Below are positions 53,201-63,982 of a DNA stretch of 64,000 nt, one piece after another; position 1 is the stretch's first letter, and the number at the start of each line of letters is the position of its first letter. Origin of the DNA: Hyaloperonospora brassicae (taxonomy: Eukaryota > Oomycota > Peronosporomycetes > Peronosporales > Peronosporaceae); NCBI GenBank assembly GCA_947650285.1, contig CANTFL010000498.1, positions 124,001 through 188,000 of the forward strand, given 5' to 3'. The position numbers were made by a program, and so were the translations under genes. The notes under the pieces are model-generated. The model was not told the origin of the DNA, ran no database searches, and worked only from the letters and a program-made list of their open reading frames with translations.

Positions 53201-56125
53201 GGTACGGTTGCCAGATTTAGGGTGAAAACACAGCAATCTACAGCCCTGCCGGTCACGCCAGGCATTCGGCAAGGATACCCGCTGGTACCTTATCTTTTCC
53301 TGGTCGCTTTTGAAGTGATTGGGATAGCTTTGGAGCAGGATAACGAGCTCGTTGGTCTCAGCGTACCACAGACGGATGAACAGAGTCACCTCTTCTTCGC
53401 CCCTGTCGACGACTCTGCACAAATTTAATTAAGCGAAAAAGACCCCGCGGACTCTATTTATCATTCCGCAATTCATTCGACTGTCCGGCATCCACGTCGA
53501 ACCGGTAAAAAGCAAATATATTGCGTGTGATTTTGTTTGTACGGTGGTACGGATGTGTTTGCTTCGTGATTCTTGCTAGTATAGTGGTTAGTATACCTGC
53601 ATGCCTGTCACGCGGGTGACACGGGTTCAATTCCAGGAGGGGAAGTTTTGATCTTTTCGTTCGCTCCAACCATTCCTTGCTTTCGTTTCGTGGCATGGTC
53701 TTGAAGAAAATCATGCGGTAGAAAAAGCAGTACATCAGCTACTACCAAGCCGGAGGATGCAAAGGGTGTGATCGTGCTGCTGAACTCGACTCGGGACTAA
53801 ATCCCGCAAGTCGATGTCATTTTGAAGTCGAGCTACCATACAATCATGCTGCCTTAATCGTAGCAATCAAATCGATCAAAAATATCATGCAGTCCCACAA
53901 AGTGGTCCGAAGGAGTGATACGGTCAGCTAGGGCTCGACAAGTGTGGTGTGATGTGGGGTTGCAAACCCGCTGTATTTCTGGTGAGTAGATGAGTTGGTG
54001 GTATCACCGAATAAAGGAAGTCATTGTACCTCGGGTACGAAGTGGGCATGGGTGAGCTCACGAACAAGAACTGGGACAGGTGCATCTGAACGGCTCAAAG
54101 ACAGCTATTGACGGCAACAAATGTGGCTACAAGTGTGTAAAATCGCGTATTGATTTTGAACGCTATTGTTCTACCATCGCTATTTTTCACGGCTATATCG
54201 TTTGATCTACCTCGCTGGGCCGAGCTGGAATTCGCCGATACGTACAAGCAATTTCTCTGACAATGCGCCACAACGGCGGAGAAGGGTGGCACAAAATAAA
54301 ACCAGGTCTGTTGGTCACGCCAAAGAAAGCGGATGACATAAGTCTTATGTCCCTTCCCGTGGCAATTAAAACTCAACGTATCAAGCACGCCTTATATGGC
54401 CAACACCCAAGACGAATAGATACTTCGGAGCTTGGCTCACATGGGCTTTACGGGATATTACAGGTCCCAACGAGACCAGGGTCCCCACAGTTACCATCCG
54501 GGAACACCCGCGTTCGGACCTCGAGATCCCCAGGACTTCTACTTAGACAACGTTTGGGTGAGTGGCTTGCTCCTACCGACCTACAATTGGACGGGACCAC
54601 CTTACGTATGCAAAGGCACTTCGATGTGTTGCTTCGGGGGGGGGGAGGGTGGTTAACAGCTGGTGGAAGTGGAATGATTGGGTGCTTTCTTACCACCATT
54701 CTTACCCCTCCCGAGGAAATGATTCCACCATATGGCCGGACGGGATAACTAACTTTTGGGTCACCTTTGCATGGAACGATAACCCGTGAATTCGAGATCG
54801 ATATGGATCCATGATAAACTCGCCGCAAGTATAATCGGATAGCCAGTGCACTCCAGCGGGCCTTCACGTGATTTGCACCGGCCCGACGTAATAGCCGGCG
54901 TGCGCTCTAGCGGACCTTCACGTGAGTCGTACCGGACCGACGTAGTTTGTTTTTCGACTGCCGGGACCAGCTCAAATTACCGGAAGGCACTCGCATAAGA
55001 CCCTACGGCGTCGGTCGACCTCGCTTCTCTTATCCTCGCCAGATACATAGACACGTGGATTGATGACCGCCAATCCACCGATACGATTGCGCGAGGACTT
55101 ACCTTTTCGGTATTCCGTGCATTGGACACTCCTCGAGGACGGCAAAAATAAGGTCAGGAACAGGGGATGAAATCGCATACCAGAAAAGTGTGTGTGGAAC
55201 GAGGGGATGAAGAGCTGCATTGGTATTTATCGGTTCAATTCCTGCGCTGAAATCTACTCTACAGCTGTCAGCTCGGCAGATCAACGTCTGCCTTCGAAGG
55301 ACTGGTCTAGTGTTTCCGCTCACCCGCAGTTGCATCGCTTCCTGTGAAGTGCTATGGAAGGCACGGCGACGCATCGATTATCGAAGGTGATTGGACGTCA
55401 CATCTTTAAACTTACCAAACGGGTTTGGTGAATCCTCTCCAGCAGTATGTGGATGGTCTTGAACACTAAGCATCTAGGGATACTTGGCAGCGGGCATCAT
55501 TACGGCAAGCACCTGTTAAGCGATGGGATCACATCAACGGGGTCACCCCTTGTCAAGTCTAAACAAGTCACAGAGTTGCTACTGGGAAGCTAAGCCCATT
55601 ATACACAGATAGGGAGCAAAACACTTGTTTTCAGCAAACATCACAATGCGTGACAACCAAAGAGACCATTCGGCACCTATTATGGGACTGCCACTGTGCG
55701 CGGACCCTTTAAGAAAAAGTGGTGAGCCACTGGACGGGTGAATACGCGACACGGCAGCAAACGGAGAACTTCATGCCGGCATGCGCCAGCCGGAGGGTAA
55801 AAGATATACCCCAACACCGAAACGCGGTCATCGAAGACAGGCCATAAGATGATAGCACCTTGGCAGAGAGCGAATCGAAGCGGAAATGGCAGATTATCAC
55901 TTCAGCATGCCTTACCCGACTCTGGATCGACAGGAATGCGCTGACCTTCCAACCGACGGCTCACCATGGCCATTGCCGCACCATGAATTTTTGGAAGGTG
56001 CGCATCCGGCAGCTCCAAGCGGTCGCAATCAGAGAAAATCGCCCCGCCGATACAGCAATCCATGGAGCAACTCTCTATGCCTGCATCGAGTTGCTCGTTC
56101 AGGAACCTAGAGAGTGCTTTCTATT
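50207..56125 (+). mobile_element. Decayed LINE-type retrotransposon (endonuclease, RT, C-terminal region)
   Basis: It reads rightwards. Its left end is cut at the LTR of element 2. A possible ORF1 remnant lies at 50207-50450. Endonuclease-like remnants are at about 51500-51960 (LLGDFTCVKSP, then DLLRDT..LADARL). RT is at about 52690-53480: LHTSYKIVAKVLASRVDM, AYQQGFLHSRPMM, DLSKAYYTVDRALLVEALRR, LPVTPGIRQGYPL, a damaged FADD box (APVDDSA), and LSGIHVEPVKSKYI. A zinc-finger-like TIRHLLWDCHCARTL near 55670 and the tail up to 56125 complete it. The RT motifs are of L1/Tx1 type. Stops occur throughout. 53500-54300 looks interrupted, including a tRNA-like sequence. Confidence 0.75.
53571..53645 (+). 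tRNA. tRNA-Asp(GTC)-like sequence, probably pseudogene or SINE head
   Basis: A box TAGTATAGTGG and B box GGTTCAATTCC are intact, and the anticodon loop reads CTGTCAC (GTC, Asp). A 3-nt insertion upstream of the loop disturbs the anticodon stem, and the acceptor and T stems have mismatches, so a functional tRNA is doubtful. TTTT follows at 53646, a pol III terminator. It lies inside the decayed LINE, just after the RT domain. Confidence 0.55.
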
Positions 56126-56406
56126 TTAGGGGACCAGTCACGGTCAGCCACCGGGCACACCCTATGGATACGAGGCTTAGTCCCTTCGTCTGGCATTGCC
56201 ACAACGCGTGTTGGCATAGCCGACGCTACTTGGTTTTGAACCTGCCCCAAAAGGGCCGTTTCATACTGCATGAAGGTCTCGACTCGTGCATTGAGCACAT
56301 CGGGACCTTGTGCAGCTAGAAACTCCACATAATCAGGGCCTACGGCCGCGGTCAGCTTCTCAAGCGCGACCTTTTGAGCCTCAGATAGGGGTGTAGATTG
56401 CCCCAT
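56126..56406 (-). pseudogene. gag N-terminal fragment of truncated element 2
   Basis: The ATG at 56406 starts MGQSTPLSEAQKVALEKLTA; about 80 residues match the gag at 43021 with few changes (for example E to D in VGPDYVEF). The match ends near 56160 and the fragment is cut at the LINE junction. Confidence 0.85.
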
Positions 56407-56465
56407 CCTCACAGAGGATCAGTCGTTACCGACTCAGGTGTAGATTGACTACTAGTGCTACCAAG

Positions 56466-56926
56466 TGTAGCGGAGCTACACAGCTCATTAAGTCAGAGGA
56501 AGACTTAACGCTCTTACGAGCAACTTTGGTTCTACGAACCCAACTCAAAGAGTCAACAGCTCCGGGAGCTAAGGGTTGGTTCAAAGAACCCGACTCAAAA
56601 AGTCACACAAGCTCAAAGAGCTTACGGTCCCTGTTCCAGGGGGACTAAACGACTCAAAGAATCAAACGCTCTAATTGCACAAGGAGTAGCTGCCTTATAA
56701 AGGCGTTGCTACTTCCTTACGATCGCAAGACGCCTCATAGAGGCCCGTGTCTTATGTTGATCAAAATGGGAACTGAATTTTATTTCTCCTTTTAACCTAT
56801 AAGAAGACCGTAGGACAAAGTAAATAACCTACTCACTTATGTCCGAAATAAAAATATTAAAGGATCCCATTCCTTGTGTGTACCACACCTATTGTCGACT
56901 ACCAGTCGACGTGTAACCCCGTTACA
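56466..56926 (-). repeat. 5' LTR of the truncated element 2 copy
   Basis: It is 461 bp, bounded by TGTAGCGG at 56466 and CCCCGTTACA at 56926. Like the 5' LTR of element 2, and unlike its 3' LTR, it has the duplicated hairpin segment. Confidence 0.88.
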
Positions 56927-57687
56927 CGGTCGATATAGAGGCGACTTGCGGAAAGGACATGGGAGGTCGGTACGAAGACCTAGATGATATCCTTCGACCT
57001 CACTGACGAACCGAACGAAACATATGGGGCGATACACAGTGAACTGAGAGCTGGTCAGTAAGCCTCATTGTGTCGATTGACATCACGTTTCCTGAAGCGT
57101 TTGACGTAGTCTACGTTGAGTTGATGCCTGCACCAAACGCACCTGTATCATCGCTGTGTTGTGCCGTATAGACGAACAGAACAGCTCCTATTCACCAAGG
57201 CACCAGCAAGAAGGGTTCTTTGACGCTGAAGACAACCTATCAGTGTGTTTGCGTTACGAGAAGCTAATGCAACGATGGCAACTACTCGATACTGTATAGG
57301 TCATTTCACTTCGTAGGTTGGATATATTTGCATGTAGAGGCTTTGTCGCGCACACGTTATTGTTCAACATACTGGGATCATATTGACTACCCCTCCACCA
57401 TCACGAAGAGCGAAGAGCAAGATGCGTCTTCAACACGGCAAAATCTGTCGAATGTGCGACTCGGACGTTCAGCGGCGTTTCGGTCGGTAGCTCATCGTTC
57501 CATTTACGCTGGCATATATAAGTTAGCCGTGTCAGCGTCCGGCAGTGTTGTCTAGCACTTAAGTACGACGAGCTTGGATCAAGTCCGTGGAGGTATTGCC
57601 ACAACCTGGTTGGCAATTGTTTTGATCGACGAAGTAAGATATGCCGTTGCAGAAGTTCTGCTACATCCCCTTGCTATGAAGCACATC
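56927..57687. other. Unclassified stretch between elements
   Basis: No coding region or RNA is supported; frames are short and without known motifs. Confidence 0.4.
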
Positions 57688-58078
57688 TGTAACGGGGCAC
57701 ATCCTTGCGTGAACTTAACGCAAGGGTATCGGTGCCCCGACAGACGTACACAAGGCAAGCGAGGAAGCGTTGGTAGGGTAAAAGCAGAACTGGTATATTA
57801 ATATAATTAAGTCTTTAAACTACTGTCTCTCTATTTGACTTAACTTAATTATGCTAATATAACTGAGTGTATGGTGACGTCTCGTCACCACTCATTGCGC
57901 GCGTCTTGCGGCGATTGGTGGGTTGATATCATCAAGCTATCAACCAATGAACAGACTCTTTGGTCGACCCATCAATATCACCACTTTGGTGATATTGTTT
58001 AAAGAATATTCAACTTCATATTCTTTATTGCCACTTTCTTTAAAGTGACATTTCCATGTAACGGGCTGCCCCGTTACA
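57688..58078 (-). repeat. 3' LTR of element 1C
   Basis: It is 391 bp, TGTAACGGGG to CCCCGTTACA, and closely similar to the solo LTR at 18106. Near the LTR 3' end (element sense) the hairpin CCTTGCGT/ACGCAAGG sits within a GGGGCAC/GTGCCCC pair. The CCAAT core is at 57885-57921. Confidence 0.92.
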
Positions 58079-58115
58079 TCACCCCCCTTAACTGATAGTC
58101 ACCGTGTGACTATCA
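58079..58115 (-). other. Polypurine tract and conserved stem-loop of element 1C
   Basis: On the minus strand the tract TAAGGGGGGTGA (58090-58079) abuts the 3' LTR. Next to it TGATAGTCAC (58093-58102) and GTGACTATCA (58106-58115) form a perfect 10-bp stem with a 3-nt loop; 1A keeps this stem with another loop. Confidence 0.75.
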
Positions 58116-58208
58116 AAAATATGGCGGTCACCCGTTGGCCACCATTGGGACAGAGAGCACTTGTTGGGTCCGTTCTATCCACTCTCCGCTTGACCTCGCA
58201 TAGTTAAC

Positions 58209-59812
58209 ATGTCTATGCGAGGTGACTCAATACCTACACAGCCCGGTGCTGTGCCAGCCTCTGTGGCATACGATTCGTAGTATGCTGCTCCTTCTTCGCC
58301 TGCAGCAACAGGTGCTGCAGGTGAACGCGGTATCACACCGCGTGCGCATGATGACCTCGACGTAGAGGTCATCTACTCTGGTGAGTCAGACGTGTCTGAC
58401 TCGGGCAATGCGCCAGAGGCGTCTCGTTCACCGGCGACGCCTCAGTGTTCGCCAAGGCCACTGCCGAACGAACGGACTCGTGAGTTGCAACACAGTTTGT
58501 TCGGCAGTGATGACGAATCGGATGATGAGTATGTTTGATCATCACCGCAATCAGCTCGAGCTCCTTCGCACGAGCGGCTTGAAGATGGTGCAACCCATCG
58601 TCATACTGGCAACCGTGGTACCGACAACGGTACCACTGTGAAGAGTGATGAGCCGAAGCCGTGGCGTTTGCCCGAACGGATCATCAATAGCTTGTACCAC
58701 GAGACAAGCCAACACCATCGAATACCCTTATTCGATGCGACTGAGCTTCACGGCTTGAATTACGGCGGGAAGAACTTTCGCGCGGAAGAAGAATTTTATC
58801 TCGATGTCTTTCTTAGACATCGATGGTACAACAGCAACCAAAAGCGTGACAAAGCATCGCTTTTGGCTGCGTGGAACGCGTTCGTCCAAAACGTAAAGAA
58901 TTTTGGACGAGAAGGGTGGCTCAAGAAACTTTAGACGACACGTCTCAGGTTCGAAAGGAGAACGCCAACCGGTGCTAGGTACCGGTTGCATTGTTTATCG
59001 AGTGAGGCAGACATTCCTTGCCTTACATGGGGAGACCCTTGTGCGAGTTGTGTTGACAACTCGCAGCGTGCACATAGGGATGTGTATTCCCTAAGTTCGC
59101 CCTGGGGAAGGGCACACATCTCGGCTGAGATGCGTGACGCGATTGCTAACTTTCAATCCGTCTACAAGCGCCTAGGGCGCGTTTTTACCGATGGTACACA
59201 GGACTCATCGGATGGGTCTCGTCATACTGACGGACGAGACCTTCAACATCCATCAACAGCTGAGGGCGGGGCTTCCAGCTGTTCCAAGAGGGTGGATACC
59301 CCCGCCACTGGACGAGGTAGCTCGTCCTTGATCCTGAATCGTCACGGTGATTCAAGATACGCTCCACTAGAAAGCGTTGATCACCGTGAGCATCCACCAA
59401 AGAATGTGGTGGAGGAGGAAAGACCTCCTCCAGAACCCCAGGCCCACCATCTCGACTCTTACGAGATGGAAGCGCAATCGATGAATTGCGCGATGACTCG
59501 AAGCACGAGCGCGACCGGCGCTACGTTTTGACTGATACCGTGCGGAAGAACCGCAAGGATCACGAGGCTGATCGGGCGAGAGATCGCGCCGATTATGCCA
59601 CAGCGCAGCATCAGGTCGAGCGGGATGTCCGCTCCCTATTCGGCGAGCTGGCGACAGCTCGCGGGGAGATATCTCGGTTGAGTTCCGAGGTATCATATCT
59701 GCGCGACCAGACGGATCGTCTAGAGCGCGAACGCAAGAACGTGATGGATGTTCTTGAACGTAGAGGCTATCTTCATCGGAAGAAGAAGGCTCGTACTGAC
59801 AGTACGGCCTGA
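58209..59812 (+). pseudogene. Antisense accessory ORF of element 1C (unknown protein, best copy)
   Basis: The ATG at 58209 (MSMRGDSIPTQPG) lies 131 nt from the LTR. The frame shows VIYSGESDVSDSG, HSLFGSDDES, then the conserved core: KPWRLPERIINSLYHETSQH, RIPLFDATELHGL, AEEEFYLDVFLRHRWYNSNQ, AAWNAFVQNVKNFGREGWL, TPTGARYRLHCLSSEADI and the cysteine cluster PCLTWGDPCASCVDNSQ (CX6CX2C). After [19 protein letters not shown] comes a low-complexity linker and a coiled coil (59486-59812; ADRARDRADYATAQHQVERD) with a basic tail. It would be about 530 residues. Breaks are a TAG at 58278, a TGA at 58536, a TAG at 58932 and a frameshift near 59475. It overlaps the chromodomain (59185-59400) on the opposite strand. 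It resembles no family I know; zinc binding and self-association are inferences from the cysteines and coil. Confidence 0.78.
59185..59400 (-). CDS. Chromodomain of element 1C pol (frameshifted from integrase)
   Basis: It reads [36 protein letters not shown], then [19 protein letters not shown]: a complete chromodomain. It is offset by one frame from the preceding integrase frame (59367-60161). It is antisense to the accessory protein's linker. Confidence 0.85.
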   Translation of the reverse strand: MVDAHGDQRFLVERILNHRDDSGSRTSYLVQWRGYPPSWNSWKPRPQLLMDVEGLVRQYDETHPMSPVYHR

Positions 59813-61793
59813 GCCTCCCCACGTTAAACGTAGGATGCGTGCGCATCCTACGTGGCAATTCGAGTGTGTATGCATTGCCTTTGCGATGAAACACTCGAAA
59901 CGGCCCAATGTATTTCGGCAGTAGTTTACTACTGCCGACACTAGTGACTGCATGTCCAGGTAAGTTTACCGTAGACAGTAGTACTAGGTCGTTAACCTTA
60001 AATGAAAGAACATTTGCTCTTCCATTCTTGTCTGCGTTCCGTTTCTGACGGTCCACCGCATTTGCGATGGAGTCCTGAACGAAACGGACTACGGCCTCTC
60101 GAGTCAGCAGGAATTTCTCTGCTGACTCTTTGTTTTGTCTGGCAGTGCGCTTCGTGCGCACTTCTAAGAGATCATTCTCTTCTTCAGCGAGGTTGTCTTC
60201 TTCCTCGCTGGCATAATCGTTGACAATGCTAAATATACCAGCATCGTCGTCATCATCCGAGTCAATAATAGCGATGACGCTATTATTGAGGTGATCTTAT
60301 TCATCGATGTCGACTTGATCGACATCGGCATCATACGTGACGACGTTAGCGTCGACACGTGATAAGCAAGAGCCAAAACGGTTTTTGCTCGTGCGAGTCC
60401 CTCCCCTCTTATCCAAGAGTCACACTCTAGAAGGGTGGGTACACGTGGATGGCGTAGGCCATTCACGTAAAACGGTGTGTGCTGTGTGGAAGCATGAACC
60501 GAATTATTGATGGCTAATTCCACCATGGGTAGGAATTTGCTCCAACTCGGAAACGAGTGGACATATCCTCGAAGGATCTCTTCGAGGACACGGTTCGCAC
60601 GTTCCGTCTGACCATCTGTTTCGGGATGGTCAGAAGTAGACATCTTCAATCGTGTTCCGAGAGAACGGAACACGGTTTGCCAAAATGCCGCCGTGAACCG
60701 AGGGTCACGGTCGGATTCGAGTTCACGGGGTAACCCGTGGAGTCTAAAGACCGTGTCTAGAAAGACACGCGCACAACCTTGAGCCTTGATAGACTCAGGG
60801 ACAGCAGCAAGATGGTTATCTTGCTGAATCGGTCAACAAACACAAGAATACCATTATTCTTGTGAGCGTCTTCGGGAAACCCGAAGACGAAGTCCATTGC
60901 TACGTACTGCCAGCACTCTGTCGGAACAGGCAGAGGCTGTAATGGCGCACGGGATGAAGGACTAGGCTTCACCCGTTGACAAACCTCGCAAGCACGTATG
61001 TACTTGCGTACGAACTGATACTGGCGGGGCCAGTAAAAGTCACGACTTACCGTGAGGTAAGTCTTTATTCTCCCACGATGGCCACCTGTTGGGGCATCGT
61101 GACACTCATACATGATGCGTAAACGCAAATCATTATGAGTGGGGACGACGACACGAGGCGTGTCGCCGTCAACGGCTGTATAATATACCAGTCCGTTAAG
61201 CGTTGTGTACCGATCCGATGAGGATCGGTACAAAGCCGGTAAATCCCTCATGGGTTTACTGGATGGATTCACCAGATGATCCATCAATCGCAGAAGATCC
61301 TTATCTTCCGCGTATGCCTTTCTTACGTCGTCAAGTAAACTTGACGACGGGACACTGACTGACAGTGTCGCAACAGTGGGCTTATCCATAATGTTGATTT
61401 GTGCGTCCGGCTCGAAATCGGGCCGGCGCGAGAGCGCATCAGCGACGACAGTTAGTCGTCCTGGATTATACTCCACGGAGAAGTTATACTTCGCGAAGAG
61501 AGACAGCCACCTCGCCATCCTCTGCGAGAGGTGTGGGCAAATGACGCATGGTCGGTATACACGATGAACGGTCTATCTCTCAAGAGATAGACGCGAAACT
61601 TAGCCAGTGCGTACTTCATGGCATTGAGTTCCTTGTCATGCACTGGGTAATTGCGCTCAGCTGCTTGCAGCTGCCGCGACTGATAACAGATGAAGCGCTC
61701 CGCGCCCTCTGCATCTAACTGCATTAACGCACAGCCGATTGCAAAATTGCTGGCGTCACAGACCACATGAAAATGGTCTGTCCTGATCTGCAA
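59367..61793 (-). pseudogene. RNase H and integrase of element 1C
   Basis: Reading leftwards: RNase H (61793-61452) with VVCDASNFAIGCAL, HDKELNAMK and VYTDHASF carrying its acidic residues; integrase zinc-binding HHCC (YECHDAPTGGHRGR..CEVCQRV, near 61110-60980); core residues in MDFVFGFP (near 60890), SDRDPRF (near 60700) and DGQTERANRVLEEI (near 60610). An acidic insertion with GIFSIVND (60239-60216) follows, then the GPF/Y block YIGPFRVFHRKGNAY near 59900. Frames change near 61460, 60780, 60400 and 60165; otherwise the motifs are intact. Confidence 0.88.
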
Positions 61794-62790
61794 TTGCCAA
61801 GATCGGCGATTGCATCAAGCTTTGCTTGATACCCTCAAAGGAACGCTGGCACTCAGCGTTCCATGACCACTTGACATTTTTCTTGAGCAAGCAAGAAAGA
61901 TGAACCGTCATCTCGGCGTAGTTGCGCGAGTACTTGTGCAAGTACGCCGCAAGACCAAGGAACTTTCGAAGTCCCTTGACATCGACTGGCACTGGCCAGT
62001 CGGTGATCGCCTTGATCTTTTCGGGATCAGAGCGTACGCCGTGTTTACCCACGATGCACCCAAGAAGTGGTATTTCGCTAGCCGCGAATATACACTTCTT
62101 GAGGTTGGCGTACAACTTATGCTTGCGCATAAGTTGAAGAACCTGACGAACGTGAGTTCTGTGAACTTCAACGTCCGTCTTCCCGTCCATAGCCCGGCTA
62201 TGGACGAACACATCGTCGAAGTAACTCGGTGCGAAGTCTCGCACCGGTCTCAACAGATTTGTTACACATCTGTTGAATGTTGCAGGGGCATTACTCAGCC
62301 CCTGTGGCATCACTAGCCACTCCCACAGCATCCCGCTGGGGGTACTCACTGCTGTGAACGGGACGTCCCGTTCACGCATCAGGATCTGATAGAATCCATC
62401 CATCAGATCCATGGACGAAAAGATGGTACTCTTTGACATACCATCTATGATTACGTCCTTCCTCGGTATCGGCGTCTGAGCCGGTACCGTTGCAGCATTC
62501 AACTTGTTGAATGCGTGCACTATCCGCCACCCTCCTGTGGCCTTTCGCACACAGAAGGTTGGAGATCTGTGAGGGGATGTTGATTCCCTCACATGGCCCG
62601 CTGCTAAGCGATCGGCAAAGAACTTGTCGATCGCTAGCACCTGTTCACGAGGCAGTGGCCACTGCTTCATGACACAGTACTTCAAGCCCGGTTTGAGCTC
62701 GATCTCGTGTCGAGTGCCTTTGTCCTTAGGCAACTCGCAAGGTACGGATTCAGGGAACACATCCCTGAATTCGATCAAATCCTTATACAA
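61756..62790 (-). CDS. Reverse transcriptase of element 1C (open frame)
   Basis: This 344-codon open frame covers the whole RT palm and fingers: CVMKQWPLPREQVLAIDKFF, SPTFCVRKATGGWRIV, SSMDLMDGFYQILMRE (catalytic Asp), MPQGLSNAPATFNR and SYFDDVFVHSRAM (YxDD), then LGCIVGKHGVR and FLGLAAYLHKYSRNYAE into the connection. No stop is present within it; a stop at 62811 separates it from the upstream linker. It is the only intact RT in the window. Confidence 0.9.
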   Translation of the reverse strand: MYKDLIEFRDVFPESVPCELPKDKGTRHEIELKPGLKYCVMKQWPLPREQVLAIDKFFADRLAAGHVRESTSPHRSPTFCVRKATGGWRIVHAFNKLNAATVPAQTPIPRKDVIIDGMSKSTIFSSMDLMDGFYQILMRERDVPFTAVSTPSGMLWEWLVMPQGLSNAPATFNRCVTNLLRPVRDFAPSYFDDVFVHSRAMDGKTDVEVHRTHVRQVLQLMRKHKLYANLKKCIFAASEIPLLGCIVGKHGVRSDPEKIKAITDWPVPVDVKGLRKFLGLAAYLHKYSRNYAEMTVHLSCLLKKNVKWSWNAECQRSFEGIKQSLMQSPILAIADQDRPFSCGL

Positions 62791-62811
62791 AGGATTTGCC
62801 TGAAGTGACTC

Positions 62812-63982
62812 TCAGGATTGAGACGCGTATCGCTCAATCCGAGTCTTCTCATCGAGGACACTTTCGTCCATCGATGAGCTGCTGAGAACCCGTTCGTTCT
62901 CAGCAAATACTATTGCCGACCGAATATCGGCCACATACTCATCCTCTGTGACGAGTATGCAGATCTGCTTGACTTTGCCACTACGCAGATCACGCAAGAA
63001 CCGTTTCGGTTCTAGCGTTGGCAACTGAGTTATCTCCGAAGTTGACTTCGGAGGCACAATCAGATCAAGCGTATAAGCGCCTACGCTTGATCCGTCATTA
63101 ACCAAGACGTTCAACGTCTCGGTTTTTTCCTGGGTTTTTGCTTCTACAGGTTGCTGAGGGCCTGATCCCTCAGCAAGTGACTCTTGAGGAATTCCTTCCT
63201 CAAGTACGTGGGGACTTATTCCCTCGACGTCTTCTGACTGTGGCTGTGCAACAACAGTCAGGCACCGATCCTCTACGGTCGACTCTCCAGTCGACCTAGG
63301 ATTTTCATGTTGCCACTTGTGGGGAACTGGTTTCTCTCTTGCTAGAATGTCGCTCGCTAGGCGTGCATCCACGTCCCGGTCCACTCTACTTATTCGAGTG
63401 GTGGACCTTCGGCGCCGCCTGTACTTCTGTACAGCCGCCGGGAGCTTGCTCCACAGTGTAGTGATCAACTACACTGTGATCTTGTGCAGTCGTGCTAACG
63501 ACCGTACCGCAAGTGAGGCCATCGCACTCACTCGCAGAACATCCACACGATTGTGGACACTCCATGATGTTCATCAGATGGCCATCTGATAAACAAGCGG
63601 CAGGCATCTTCACGGATCGATGCTGCCAGCTCACCCTTGGCTCGTACTTTCTGAGCCAAGGTAATCCCAGGATGACATCAAATTTGTCATCCAGATCCAG
63701 TACGATGAAGTCATCATCGTACTGTTCGCCCACTAACGTGTAGTGGATTCCGAATACACTATTATTCACAGTGATAGGTGCGCCTGTCGCTGGGCGCACC
63801 GTCATTCTTGTTGGAGCGATCTCCCGCTCCACGAAGTTGGAACTTCCTGCCTCTAACGACTGGCGACGAACAAAATTGTTTGACGCCCCACAGTCAACAA
63901 GAGCACGAAGCGACAAATCATTTGTCGCTTCCAACTTCAAGGTGATGAGCGAAACGTCATCACCAGGTGCAGAGACACACAT
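62812..63982 (-). pseudogene. Protease and linker of element 1C pol
   Basis: ALVDCGASNNFVRRQ (near 63890) is the aspartic protease active site; DCG in place of the usual DSG or DTG is shared by 1A and 1B, so it is a family feature. FDVILGLPWLRKYEP (near 63660) is the conserved C-terminal block. The linker frame (63468-62812) overlaps the protease frame by a frameshift and contains VLVNDGSSVGAYTLDLIVPP, also conserved in the other copies. It ends at a stop at 62812-62814. Confidence 0.82.

Larger units (their letters stand above)
56126..56926 (-). mobile_element. Truncated copy of Gypsy element 2 (5' LTR plus start of gag)
   Basis: It reads leftwards: LTR 56926-56466, leader, then the gag start. 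It ends abruptly at about 56126, where the LINE 3' end begins. Protein and LTR are close to element 2. Confidence 0.85.

Noticed and set aside
53571..53645. A functional tRNA-Asp gene
   Set aside because: Mismatches in acceptor and T stems and an insertion in the anticodon arm make correct folding unlikely despite intact pol III boxes.
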